Part shown: positions 32,431-41,025 of the stretch, in pieces
How the letters are laid out: each line of letters opens with the position of its first letter
Position numbering within the stretch: position 1 is the stretch's first letter
Source of the DNA: Rhodovulum tesquicola
GTDB lineage: Bacteria; Pseudomonadota; Alphaproteobacteria; Rhodobacterales; Rhodobacteraceae
Assembly: GCF_024128855.1 (NCBI RefSeq)
Contig: NZ_JAMYDV010000015.1
Location: forward strand, 1-64,000
Length of the DNA: 64,000 bases
Direction of reading: 5' to 3'
Made by a program: the position numbers and the translations under genes
The notes under the pieces: generated by a model
Told to the model about the DNA's origin: nothing
What the model saw: the letters and a program-made list of their open reading frames with translations, nothing else
Database searches by the model: none

Positions 32431-33597
32431 GTGCAAGGGCACAGACATCTCGAGATCGAGGGGCTTCGGGCGGGCTATGGCGCGACCGCGGTGCTGGAGG
32501 CCATCGACCTTTCGGTGCCGCGCGGCGCGTTCGTGGCGCTCCTGGGCGCGTCGGGCTGCGGCAAGAGCACGCTGCTGCGCGCCATCGCCGGGTTCGAGAT
32601 GCCGCAGGCGGGGCGCATCCTGCGCGACGGGGTCGAGATCACGGCCCTGCCCCCCGACCGGCGGGGCATGTCCATGGTGTTCCAGTCCTACGCGCTCTGG
32701 CCGCACAAGACGGTGGCCCAGCACCTGGCCTATGGGCTGGCGCTGCGCCGCCTGCCGCGCGCCGCCATCGCGGCAAGGGTGGCCGACGTGCTGGCGATGC
32801 TGGGGCTTGACGGGCTGGAAGGGCGCAAGCCGGGCGCCCTGTCCGGCGGTCAGCGCCAGCGGGTCGCTCTGGGGCGCGCGCTGGCGGTCGAGCCCGAGAT
32901 CCTGCTGCTGGACGAGCCGCTGTCCAATCTCGACGCGCGCATCCGGCTGCAATTGCGCACCGAGATCCGCGCGCTTCAGCAACGCCTTGGCATCACAACG
33001 ATCCTTGTCACCCATGACCGCGAAGAGGCCATGGTGATGGCCGACCGCATCGCGATCCTGGACCGGGGCCGCATCCTGCAACAGGGCAGTCCGCAGGACA
33101 TCTATACACGCCCCGGATCGGCCTTCGTCGCGGCATTCATGGGCGCCGAGAACCTGTTGCCGCTCGAGGCGGTGGCCGAGGGCGGGCAGGTGATCCTGGC
33201 CGGGTCGGACTGGAACGCGCCGCTCCTTGTCCCGAACCTGGCGCCGGGCCCGGTCGAGCTGCGCTTTCGCCCCGCCGGGGGCGCGCTTTGCCCCATCGAC
33301 GCGCCGCCGCCCGCAGCGGGCACGCTGTCGCTGTTCGGCACGGTCGCGTCCTGCAGCTATCCGGGCGATGGCTGGCTGCACCGGGTGCAGATCGGCCCGG
33401 CCAGCGTCGAGGCGCTGGCCCCGCGCGCCCATCCTGCGGGCAGCCGCGTCCGGCTGGATCTGCCGCCGGACAGGGTCTTCCTCTTTGCCGCCTCCGCCGA
33501 CGGGCGCGGCGCCGCCATCGGTCCCGGTTCGCGGGGCGACCGGACCGGTCCCATCCTCCCGGCCGCACAGGCCCGCCCCGAACGGAGCTTCACATGA
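32431..33597 (+). CDS. ABC transporter ATP-binding protein (polyamine/iron PotA/FbpC type)
   Basis: About 388 residues. A GTG at 32431 is preferred over one at 32425 because GGAAGG then has a 7-nt spacing. Motifs are Walker [11 protein letters not shown]-loop [12 protein letters not shown], signature [15 protein letters not shown], Walker [17 protein letters not shown] and H-loop [14 protein letters not shown]. The C-terminal regulatory part (residues about 240-350) resembles the TOBE/MOP extension of importers such as PotA. Its stop overlaps the binding-protein start (ATGA). Substrate is unknown; the set resembles spermidine/putrescine or related small-molecule importers. Confidence 0.85.
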   Translation: MQGHRHLEIEGLRAGYGATAVLEAIDLSVPRGAFVALLGASGCGKSTLLRAIAGFEMPQAGRILRDGVEITALPPDRRGMSMVFQSYALWPHKTVAQHLAYGLALRRLPRAAIAARVADVLAMLGLDGLEGRKPGALSGGQRQRVALGRALAVEPEILLLDEPLSNLDARIRLQLRTEIRALQQRLGITTILVTHDREEAMVMADRIAILDRGRILQQGSPQDIYTRPGSAFVAAFMGAENLLPLEAVAEGGQVILAGSDWNAPLLVPNLAPGPVELRFRPAGGALCPIDAPPPAAGTLSLFGTVASCSYPGDGWLHRVQIGPASVEALAPRAHPAGSRVRLDLPPDRVFLFAASADGRGAAIGPGSRGDRTGPILPAAQARPERSFT

Positions 33598-34730
33598 GAC
33601 CCACGCTTGCCGCCATCCTGTCCCTCGGGCTGTCGATCGGCCCGGCCCAGGCCGAGGACCTGACCGTCCTGACCGCGGGCGATCAGAACATGGTCGATTA
33701 TGTCAACGAGTATCTCGGCCCGCTCTTCGAATCGCGCCATCCGGGCGTCCGGGTCCGCGCCGTCGGCACCGGGCCGGGCGATGCCGGATCGCAGAAGATC
33801 ACCGAACGCTTCGAGGCCCAGGCGGCCGCCGGATCCGCGCTCTGGGATACCGATGTGGCCGTGGTGCACGAGAAATTCGCAGGCCCCATGGTGAAGGCGG
33901 GCTGGCTGGCGCCCTATCGCGACCAGATCGCCACCGGCGCGCTGGTGACCCGGGCCAATGCCGACATGGCCCTGGGAACCGAGGTGAAGGGCCATGTCAT
34001 GCCCATGTTCAACAGCCAGACCGCGCTGGCCTACAACCCCGCCATGGTGCCCAATCCGCCGCAAAGCTATGACGAGCTGAAGCTCTGGGTCGCCGAGAAC
34101 CCGGGCAAGTTCGGCTATAACGGCATCAAGGGCGGCGCCTCCGGCGTCAGTTTCGTCATGGGCTGGGTCTATGCCTATGGCGCGGGCGATTCCGACAAGC
34201 TGATGAACGGCCCCTTCGACGAGGCCGAGATCCAGGGCTGGACCGCGGCCTTCGACGATCTGGCCGCCTTCACGAAGAACGCCACGCTGACCGCGGGCAA
34301 TGCCGGGACGCTGGACATGCTGGCGCGCGGCGAGATCGCCATCGGCCCGGTCTGGGTGGACATGTTCTATTCCTGGCAGGCCAACGGCCAGCTTCCGCCC
34401 GAGTTCCGCCTGGTGCTGCCCGCCCCCGGCATGCCCGGCCAGCCGATGCATTTCGTCATCCCCGCCAAGGCGCCCAATGGCGACCTGGCGCGGGCCTTCG
34501 TCGAACTGGCCACCAGCCCCGAGGTGCAGGCCGAGGGCATCGTCGAGCGGTTCAACTGGTATCCCGGCATCGACGCCCAGCATGTCGAGGCCGCGCTGCC
34601 CCCCGAGACCTGGGCCAAGCTCTTCACCGATGTCACGCCCGAGGATCTGGCGACCCGGGGCAAGCCCTTCCCGATCGCGCCCTACAACAACGCGATCCTC
34701 GAAGCCTATGAACGCCACCTTGCCCAGTGA
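33594..34730 (+). CDS. ABC transporter periplasmic solute-binding protein
   Basis: 378 residues with a Sec signal ([22 protein letters not shown]) and GGAG before the ATG. It has the layout of family 1 binding proteins (PotD/SfuA-like): LTVLTAGDQNMVDYVNEYLGPLFESRHPGVRVRAVGTGPG, ANPGKFGYNG-type loop (ENPGKFGYNGIKGGASGV), EIAIGPVWVDMFYSWQ and APNGDLARAFVELATSPEVQAEG. It lies between the ATPase and two permeases. The ligand cannot be told from sequence alone. Confidence 0.82.
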   Translation: MRPTLAAILSLGLSIGPAQAEDLTVLTAGDQNMVDYVNEYLGPLFESRHPGVRVRAVGTGPGDAGSQKITERFEAQAAAGSALWDTDVAVVHEKFAGPMVKAGWLAPYRDQIATGALVTRANADMALGTEVKGHVMPMFNSQTALAYNPAMVPNPPQSYDELKLWVAENPGKFGYNGIKGGASGVSFVMGWVYAYGAGDSDKLMNGPFDEAEIQGWTAAFDDLAAFTKNATLTAGNAGTLDMLARGEIAIGPVWVDMFYSWQANGQLPPEFRLVLPAPGMPGQPMHFVIPAKAPNGDLARAFVELATSPEVQAEGIVERFNWYPGIDAQHVEAALPPETWAKLFTDVTPEDLATRGKPFPIAPYNNAILEAYERHLAQ

Positions 34731-34779
34731 CGGCCCCCGGCCCGGCCCCTTCGGGTCGGGCCAACCGGCCCCGACCGCC

Positions 34780-35640
34780 ATGCAGACCGCCCCCCACCAC
34801 CCCCCGTTCCGCCGCCGCGCGGCCCTGCCGCTGGCGGGGCTGGCGCTTGTCGCCCCGGCGCTGCTGTCGGTGCTGGTCTTCTTCGTGCTGCCGCTGGCGG
34901 CCTCGGTCGAGGGGGCCTTTCGCACGCCCGAGGGGCGGGGGCTGGCCAATTTCGTGAAACTGGCCGAACTTTACCGGGCCGACATCCTGTTCACGCTGCT
35001 GATCGTGGGTCTGTCGACCCTTCTGACCGGCCTGATCGCGACCGCCATCGCGGGCTACCTGACGCTGGGCCAGAACCCGCGCGCCGTGGCGATCCTGCGC
35101 TGGCTCTACCGCTGGCCGCTGTTCATTCCCTTCGTCGTGACCGCGCAGATCATGCGGACCTTCCTGGCCAAGAGCGGGATGCTGAATGCCAGCCTCTCGA
35201 CGCTGGGCCTGGCCGATGCGGCGACGCTCGGCAGCTGGCTCGACTGGCGCGGCATCGTCCTTGCCTTCGTGTGGAAGCAGACGCCCTTCGTCACGCTGCT
35301 GCTGGCCGGCGCGATGGCCGCCCTTGACCGCGGCACGATCGAGGCGGCGCGCAATCTCGGCGCCTCGCGGTTTCGCGTGCTGTGGGACATCGTGCTGCCC
35401 CAGGCCGCGCGCACGCTGATGACGGGGCTGATCCTGTCCTTCGTCACGATGATGTCGGTGCTGTCGGTGCCGCTGATGATCAATGCCCAGTCGCCCACCA
35501 TGATCACCGCCGACATCGCCTTTCGCATCAATGCCTATGGCGATTACGGCGTGGCCAACGCGCTGGGGGTCGTCTCCCTGCTGATGACCGGGGCATTCGC
35601 CATCCTCTACCTGCGCCTCGGCCTGAGGGAGCGGCGATGA
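34780..35640 (+). CDS. ABC transporter permease (PotB/CysT-like)
   Basis: 286 residues from the ATG at 34780; an in-frame ATG at 34708 lies inside the preceding gene and neither has a clear ribosome-binding site. Six hydrophobic segments; the cytoplasmic EAA loop is GTIEAARNLGASRFRVLWDIVLPQAART, and SFVTMMSVLSVPLMINAQSPTMITADIAFRINAYGDYGVANAL follows. It pairs with the next gene, with which it overlaps (ATGA). Confidence 0.85.
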   Translation: MQTAPHHPPFRRRAALPLAGLALVAPALLSVLVFFVLPLAASVEGAFRTPEGRGLANFVKLAELYRADILFTLLIVGLSTLLTGLIATAIAGYLTLGQNPRAVAILRWLYRWPLFIPFVVTAQIMRTFLAKSGMLNASLSTLGLADAATLGSWLDWRGIVLAFVWKQTPFVTLLLAGAMAALDRGTIEAARNLGASRFRVLWDIVLPQAARTLMTGLILSFVTMMSVLSVPLMINAQSPTMITADIAFRINAYGDYGVANALGVVSLLMTGAFAILYLRLGLRERR

Positions 35641-36440
35641 AACGGCTGCTGTGGATCCCCCGCGCGCTGGGGCTGGGGGTGCTGGCCTTCCTGATCTTCG
35701 GGCCGATTTCCAACCTGCTGCTCTGGGCCTTCGCCGAAAAGTGGTTCTATCCCCACGCGCTGCCGACCGACTGGGGGTTCGGCTATTGGGGGCGGGTGTT
35801 CTCGCCCCGCGGCGGCGCGTGGGAGGCGCTGGCCAACAGCGTGAGCGTGGCGCTGCTGACCGTGGCGCTGTCGCTGGCGCTGTCGATCCCGGCGGGCTAT
35901 GCGCTGGCCCGCCTGCCCTTGCCCGCCCGGGCGCTGATCCTGATCTCGTTCCTGATCCCGCAGGCGTTCCCGAACCTGACCGTCTATGTCAACATCGCGC
36001 GCGTGTTCTATCAGATCGGGTTGAACGGCACGATCGCGGGGGTGGTGATCGTGCATACGGTGCACGGGCTGGTGCTGTCGGTCTGGATCGCCACCGCCGC
36101 CTTCGCCGCCGTGCCGGTCGATGGCGAAGAGGCCGCCCGCTCGATGGGGGCGGGGCCGCTACGCGCCTTTCTCGACGTGACGCTGCCCCAGGCGATGCCG
36201 GGGCTGCTGGCCGCGGCGATCTTCGTCTTTCTCGAGTCGCTCGACGAATTCACCGGCAGCTATTTCGTCGGCGCGCCGGATGTGCAGATGCTGCCGCTGA
36301 CGCTGTTCACCGCGGCGGCGGGCGGGAATTACCAGATCGCCTCGATCACCGCGCTGGTGCTTCTGGTGCCCTCGGTGGTCTTCATGCTGGCGGTCGAGCG
36401 GTTTCTCAAGGCCGACGTGCTGTCGCGGATCGGCAAGTAG
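35637..36440 (+). CDS. ABC transporter permease (PotC-like)
   Basis: 267 residues, six membrane segments, GGGAG before the ATG. The EAA loop is VDGEEAARSMGAGPLRAFLDVTLPQAMPG, followed by FVFLESLDEFTGSYFVGAPDVQMLPLTLFTAAAGG, characteristic of the second permease of spermidine/putrescine-type importers. Last gene of the four-gene operon; a 9-bp GC stem follows 2 bp after the stop. Confidence 0.85.
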   Translation: MKRLLWIPRALGLGVLAFLIFGPISNLLLWAFAEKWFYPHALPTDWGFGYWGRVFSPRGGAWEALANSVSVALLTVALSLALSIPAGYALARLPLPARALILISFLIPQAFPNLTVYVNIARVFYQIGLNGTIAGVVIVHTVHGLVLSVWIATAAFAAVPVDGEEAARSMGAGPLRAFLDVTLPQAMPGLLAAAIFVFLESLDEFTGSYFVGAPDVQMLPLTLFTAAAGGNYQIASITALVLLVPSVVFMLAVERFLKADVLSRIGK

Positions 36441-36442
36441 AC

Positions 36443-36464
36443 CCGCCTCGGGGGGCCGAGGCGG
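36443..36464 (+). terminator. GC-rich stem-loop after permease operon
   Basis: CCGCCTCGG and CCGAGGCGG pair perfectly around GGGG directly after the stop codon. There is no T-tract. Confidence 0.5.
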
Positions 36465-36669
36465 CCGCGGGCGCTGCGGCGGGCCTCCGGCTTGCAATCC
36501 GGGGCGGGTTGCCCTCTACTGTCGCTACCTGATGGGCAGTCGCCTGCGCCTTTCGGCGCATGGAGTGATGCGGCCGCCCATTGCTTCGCTGGCAGCAGCG
36601 TCCTCGCAAACTCGACGTGCGGGCGCGGTCTGTCGCCAAACGAACGATGGAAAGATCAGGGGGAACCTC

Positions 36670-37680
36670 GTGCATTACAGAACCTTCGGGGCAATCGCAT
36701 CGATTGCCGGTGCAATCGCCTTTGGCTCCGCGGCCGCCGCGGATGAATGCGCAAGCGTGTCGATCGCGGAAATGAACTGGGCGTCGGCCGAGTTCATGGC
36801 CAATGTGGACGCGCTGATCCTAGAACTGGGATATGGCTGCGACGTCTCGCTCGTGCCGGGCGCGACCGAAACCACCTTCGCGTCGATGGAAACGCGCGGC
36901 CAACCCGATGTGGCGCCCGAATTGTGGATCAATTCCGTGCGCATCGCGCTGGAGGCGGCAAAGGCCGAAGGCGCGCTGCACGCGCTGAACGACGGCCCGA
37001 TCACGGGCCTGGGCGAAGGCTGGTGGATCACGCCCGCCTTTGCCGAAGCGCATCCCGAGCTTGACACGGTGGAAAAGGTCCTGGCCCGCCCCGACCTGTT
37101 CCCCCATCCCGAGGACCCCTCGCGCGGCGCCTTTGTCGGCTGTCCGGCCGGTTGGGGCTGCCAGCTGGTCAATGCGAACCTGTTCCGCGCCTTCGACATG
37201 GAGGAAAAGGGATGGATCCTGGTCGATCCGGGCTCTGCCGCCGGGCTGGACGGGTCGATGGCCCGGGCCGTCGAACGGGGCGAGCCGTGGTTCGGCTATT
37301 ACTGGTCGCCCACGGCGATGATCGGGCGCTACGACATGGTCGCGCTGCCCTTCGAGGCCGAATGGGCCGGTTCCGACAACTGGGACGGGTGTATCGCGCT
37401 GTCCGAACAGGACTGCCTCGATCCGCAGCCCACCTCCTGGACCGTATCGGAAGTCGAAACCGTGGTGACCACGCGCTTCCTTGAAACGGCGGGCGTTGCG
37501 AGAGACTACTTTGCGGCGCGCGTCTTTCCGGGCGACGTGATGAACGCGATGCTCGTCTACATGAACGAGAACCAGGCCACCGGCGAGGAAGCCGCGTTCG
37601 AGTTCCTTGCCAGCCACGAGGACATCTGGGCCGCCTGGGTGCCCGAGGATGTCGCAAACCGCATCCGCGCCGGGCTTTGA
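36670..37680 (+). CDS. glycine betaine/choline-type ABC transporter substrate-binding protein (ProX/OpuAC)
   Basis: 336 residues from a GTG with GGGGGA upstream; a Sec signal (HYRTFGAIASIAGAIAFGSAAAADE) follows. The OpuAC domain begins ECASVSIAEMNWASAEFMANVDALILELGYGCDVSLVPGATETTFASMETRGQPDVAPELWINSV and ends with EEAAFEFLASHEDIWAAWVPEDVANRIRAGL. Trp and Tyr residues (GWWITPAF, WFGYYWSPT) could form the aromatic cage that holds a quaternary ammonium head. Gene order X-W-V is as in choline importers of rhizobia. Confidence 0.85.
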   Translation: MHYRTFGAIASIAGAIAFGSAAAADECASVSIAEMNWASAEFMANVDALILELGYGCDVSLVPGATETTFASMETRGQPDVAPELWINSVRIALEAAKAEGALHALNDGPITGLGEGWWITPAFAEAHPELDTVEKVLARPDLFPHPEDPSRGAFVGCPAGWGCQLVNANLFRAFDMEEKGWILVDPGSAAGLDGSMARAVERGEPWFGYYWSPTAMIGRYDMVALPFEAEWAGSDNWDGCIALSEQDCLDPQPTSWTVSEVETVVTTRFLETAGVARDYFAARVFPGDVMNAMLVYMNENQATGEEAAFEFLASHEDIWAAWVPEDVANRIRAGL

Positions 37681-37757
37681 CGCCGGGCGCCTGACCTGAC
37701 GGACGGGGTGCCCTGCCGCGCCCCGTCCCCGTCTGCTTTCCGCAAGGAGTGCGTGTC

Positions 37758-38645
37758 GTGGATTTCCTGACAACCTTTCCGTCCATGGGCCGCGCCGATC
37801 TGGCCGCCCTGCGCCGCGGCATAGATGCCGGTTTCCGCAATTTCTCGCGCGAATGGGGCGAAGCCATCGAAGCCTTCTTCCATCCCTTGCTGATGTTCCT
37901 GGTCTGGTTCGACAAGCTTCTGGTGAACACGCCCTGGCCCGTCATCCTCGGGGTCATCGGCGTTCTGGTCTGGGCCGGGTCGCGCAGCTGGGTGATGACG
38001 CTCGGCAGCGTGGCGGCGTTCTTCCTGATCGGCTATTTCGGCATGTGGCAGGACACGATGTCGACGCTGGCCATCATCTCGGTCGCGACGATCCTGTGCA
38101 TCGCGATCGGCATTCCGCTGGGCATCCTGATGGCGCGCTCCAACCGCGCGCAATCGACGATCACGCCGGTTCTGGACGTGATGCAGACCATCCCCTCCTT
38201 CGTCTATCTCATCCCGGTCGTGATGCTTCTGGGCATCGGGCGCGTGCCGGGGCTGATCGCGGTGTGCATCTACGCCCTGCCGCCCATCGTGCGGCTGACG
38301 AATCTCGGCATCCGGCTGGTGGACCGCGACGTGCTCGAGGCATCGACGGCCTTTGGCGCCTCGGGCTGGCAGAAGCTGTGGGGGGTGCAGGTGCCGCTGG
38401 CGCTGCCCAACATCTTTGCGGGCATCAACCAGACGATCATGATGGCGCTGGCGATGGTGGTGATCGCCTCGATGATCGGGGTGCAGGGGCTGGGCGTTCC
38501 GGTCCTGCGCGCGATTTCCAACCAGTACCTGGCGCTTGGCGTGATGAACGGGCTGGCCATCGTGGCGCTGGCGATCATCTTCGACCGGGTGTCGCAACGC
38601 TATGGCCAGCGGCTTCAGGCCCATCGCAAGGGGCATGGGCAATGA
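37758..38645 (+). CDS. quaternary amine ABC transporter permease (ProW-type)
   Basis: 295 residues from the GTG at 37758, placed 8 bases after AAGGAG; a GTG at 37749 would overlap that site. A hydrophilic N-terminal part (GFRNFSREWGEAIEAFFHPLLMFLVWFDKLLVNTPW) precedes the permease core GIPLGILMARSNRAQSTITPVLDVMQTIPSFVYLIPVVMLLGIGRVPGLIAVCIYALPPIVRLTNLGIRLVDRDVLEASTAFGASGWQKLWGVQVPLALPNIFAGINQTIMMALAMVVIASMIG, all standard in ProW/OpuAB. Overlaps the ATPase gene (ATGA). Confidence 0.92.
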   Translation: MDFLTTFPSMGRADLAALRRGIDAGFRNFSREWGEAIEAFFHPLLMFLVWFDKLLVNTPWPVILGVIGVLVWAGSRSWVMTLGSVAAFFLIGYFGMWQDTMSTLAIISVATILCIAIGIPLGILMARSNRAQSTITPVLDVMQTIPSFVYLIPVVMLLGIGRVPGLIAVCIYALPPIVRLTNLGIRLVDRDVLEASTAFGASGWQKLWGVQVPLALPNIFAGINQTIMMALAMVVIASMIGVQGLGVPVLRAISNQYLALGVMNGLAIVALAIIFDRVSQRYGQRLQAHRKGHGQ

Positions 38646-39652
38646 GTGACGCCAAGATCTCGATCCGGAACCTGTACAAGATTTTCGGCCGGACCCCGGA
38701 CAAGGTGCTGCCGCTGGTCCGCGACGGCGTGTCGAAGGAAGACCTGCTTGCGCAGCACGACCACGTTCTGGGGATCAACGATGTCAGCCTGGATATCCAG
38801 CCGCACGGGTTGCAGGTCGTCATGGGCCTGTCGGGGTCGGGAAAATCGACCCTGATCCGCCATATCAACCGGCTGATCGACCCGACCGCGGGGGAAATCC
38901 TGATCGACGGCGAGGATGTGCTGCGCATGTCCGAAAGCCGGCTGCGGGACCTGCGGCGGTTCAGGACGTCGATGGTGTTCCAGAAATTCGGATTGCTGCC
39001 GCATCGCAAGGTGCTTCAGAACGTGGCCTACGGGTTGCAGGTGCAGGGGAAATCCGAAACGGAAAGCACCAGGGCCGCGCGTCACTGGATCGCGCGGGTG
39101 GGTCTTGACGGCTACGAGAACCACTACCCTGCCCAGCTTTCGGGCGGCATGCAGCAGCGCGTGGGGCTGGCGCGTGCGCTGGCCACCGATGCCGACATCC
39201 TGTTGATGGACGAAGCCTTCTCGGCGCTCGATCCGCTGATCCGCACCGAGATGCAGGGCATCTTGCTGGAATTGCAGCAGGAACTGCACAAGACCATCAT
39301 CTTCATCACGCATGATCTGGACGAGGCGCTGCGGCTTGGCGACAATATCGCGATCCTGCGCGATGGCGCGGTCGTGCAACAGGGGAGCGCGCAACAGATC
39401 GTGCTGCGGCCCGCCGACGATTACATCCGCGATTTCGTCAAGGATATCAATCGCGGACGGGTCATCCGGCTTGGGTCGCTGGTCGAAGGCACGGCCCCCG
39501 GCGGGCCGGTCCTGCCGCATGACACCCTGCTTGAAGACGCGCTTCTGCACCTGTCCGACGCACCGCAACAACGCGTGGCCGTTTCGGACAGGTCGGGCCG
39601 GATCATCGGCGGGGTCGATCTGAAAACGGCCATCCGGGCCATCCACGCGTGA
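38642..39652 (+). CDS. quaternary amine ABC transporter ATP-binding protein (ProV-type)
   Basis: 336 residues. The ProV-specific N terminus [44 protein letters not shown] is present, then Walker [11 protein letters not shown]-loop [12 protein letters not shown], signature [16 protein letters not shown], Walker [17 protein letters not shown] and H-loop THDLDEAL. The C-terminal part has one CBS-like module ([38 protein letters not shown]) rather than a clear pair; in OpuA the CBS pair senses ionic strength. End of the operon. Confidence 0.9.
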   Translation: MSDAKISIRNLYKIFGRTPDKVLPLVRDGVSKEDLLAQHDHVLGINDVSLDIQPHGLQVVMGLSGSGKSTLIRHINRLIDPTAGEILIDGEDVLRMSESRLRDLRRFRTSMVFQKFGLLPHRKVLQNVAYGLQVQGKSETESTRAARHWIARVGLDGYENHYPAQLSGGMQQRVGLARALATDADILLMDEAFSALDPLIRTEMQGILLELQQELHKTIIFITHDLDEALRLGDNIAILRDGAVVQQGSAQQIVLRPADDYIRDFVKDINRGRVIRLGSLVEGTAPGGPVLPHDTLLEDALLHLSDAPQQRVAVSDRSGRIIGGVDLKTAIRAIHA

Positions 39653-39847
39653 CGCGGTGCCCGCTGGCGAGCCGACCGGGGCGCGTCAGCCCCCGCGCGT
39701 GGCCGCCCGTCGAAAATCTCCCTGACGCGCGCCCGATGCCATATCGGCGTGGCGCGCTAAGGAATGCTCGGGTCAGGACCAAACACCCCGAAGCGCCCGG
39801 ATGGAAGCATTGTCATCGCAAGACATCTGTCCACAAACTCGAAAAGG

Positions 39848-39879
39848 TTGACGAATCGTGTGGGGGATCTCCCACAATT
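39848..39879 (+). promoter_or_regulatory. promoter with overlapping palindromic operator before RND efflux genes
   Basis: TTGACG (39848-39853) and CACAAT (39873-39878) form a possible sigma70 promoter. Between and over them lies the 18-bp near-palindrome TGTGGGGGATCTCCCACA (39859-39876), with two mismatched positions. A repressor bound there would block RNA polymerase. No regulator gene is adjacent. Confidence 0.45.
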
Positions 39880-39921
39880 TCACCACAGTGTTTGAACTGT
39901 CGGGCTCATGGGGGGAGGGGC

Positions 39922-41022
39922 ATGCTGGGAAGACAGGTCCGCCTTGTTGCCGGGGTGGCGCTGCTGCTGTGCAGCGGCGCATATGCGCAACAGGGCCCGG
40001 TGCCCGCCGTGGTTGCCGTGCCCGCCGAAATCATGGAACTCGCGGAAACCGCGACCTTCAACGGACGTCTTGACGCCGACCGTCGGGTGGCGCTGGTCGC
40101 GCGGGTCGGCGGCACGCTGGAGGAGATCGGTTTCGCTCCCGGCGATCAGGTCGAGGAAGGCCAGCTTCTGTTCCGGATCGAGCAGGCGCTTTACGCCACC
40201 GCCGTCAAGGAAGCCGAGGGCGCGCTGCGCGGGGCCGAGGCCGCCCGCGACCGGGCACGGCTGGAACGCGACCGGCAGGCGGAACTGGTCGCCCGCCAGG
40301 CCGCCGCGCAGGCGGTTCTGGACAATGCCGAGGCGGAACTTGCCAGCCGCGAGGCCGACATCATGCGCCTGTCGGCCGCGCTGGACCGCGCGCGGCTCAA
40401 CCTGTCCTATACCGAGATCACCGCCCCGTTTGCGGGCCGGATCGGCACGTCCGCGGTGGATGTCGGCGCGCTGATCGGCCCCGAGGTGGGGGCGCTTGCG
40501 ACGCTGACGCAGCTTGACCCGATCCATGCCGAATTCCCGGTGCCGACCGCGGTCTTGCGCGACTACAACGACCGGATCGCCGCGGGCGAGGCCAGCAAGC
40601 TCCAGGCCGTGACGCTGCAACTGGCCAATGGCAGCACCTACGCCCTGCCGGGCGACGTCGATTTCGTGGACAGCGCCGTCAGCGCGGGCACCGACAGCGT
40701 GATCACGCGCGCCCGCTTCGACAATCCCGAGGGTTCGCTGCGGGATGGCGAGCTGGTGCGCGTCACCCTGACCGCGAACAAGCCGAAGGGAGAACTGGCC
40801 GTGCCGCAGCAGGCGGTGCAGCGCGACGTGCAGGGCGCCTTCGTGCTGGTCGTGGGCGAGGGCAATGTGGCCGAGCAGCGCCGCGTGACCATCGCCCGCA
40901 GCACGCAGGGCCATGCGGTCATCGCCGAGGGCCTGTCGGAAGGCGAACGGGTCATCACCGAGGGGATCAACAAGGTGCGTCCCGGCGCGGTTGTCGATGC
41001 CGCCCCGGCCGGGGGCGGCTGA
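39922..41022 (+). CDS. RND efflux periplasmic adaptor (membrane fusion) protein
   Basis: 366 residues with a Sec signal (LVAGVALLLCSGAYAQQ); GGGGGAGGGG precedes the ATG. The lipoyl/barrel-sandwich part reads ALVARVGGTLEEIGFAPGDQVEEGQLLFRIEQALYATAVKEAEGAL, followed by a coiled-coil hairpin (about residues 95-155) and the second half LSYTEITAPFAGRIGTSAVDVGALIGP. It lacks an N-terminal lipobox Cys. It links the inner-membrane pump to an outer-membrane channel; no TolC-like gene is adjacent. The pump gene starts 3 bp downstream. Confidence 0.9.
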   Translation: MLGRQVRLVAGVALLLCSGAYAQQGPVPAVVAVPAEIMELAETATFNGRLDADRRVALVARVGGTLEEIGFAPGDQVEEGQLLFRIEQALYATAVKEAEGALRGAEAARDRARLERDRQAELVARQAAAQAVLDNAEAELASREADIMRLSAALDRARLNLSYTEITAPFAGRIGTSAVDVGALIGPEVGALATLTQLDPIHAEFPVPTAVLRDYNDRIAAGEASKLQAVTLQLANGSTYALPGDVDFVDSAVSAGTDSVITRARFDNPEGSLRDGELVRVTLTANKPKGELAVPQQAVQRDVQGAFVLVVGEGNVAEQRRVTIARSTQGHAVIAEGLSEGERVITEGINKVRPGAVVDAAPAGGG

Positions 41023-41025
41023 CCC

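Noticed and set aside
39653-39921. Small gene between proV-type gene and the efflux adaptor
   Set aside because: Only short frames without ribosome-binding site or similarity; the space is better explained by a promoter/operator region.
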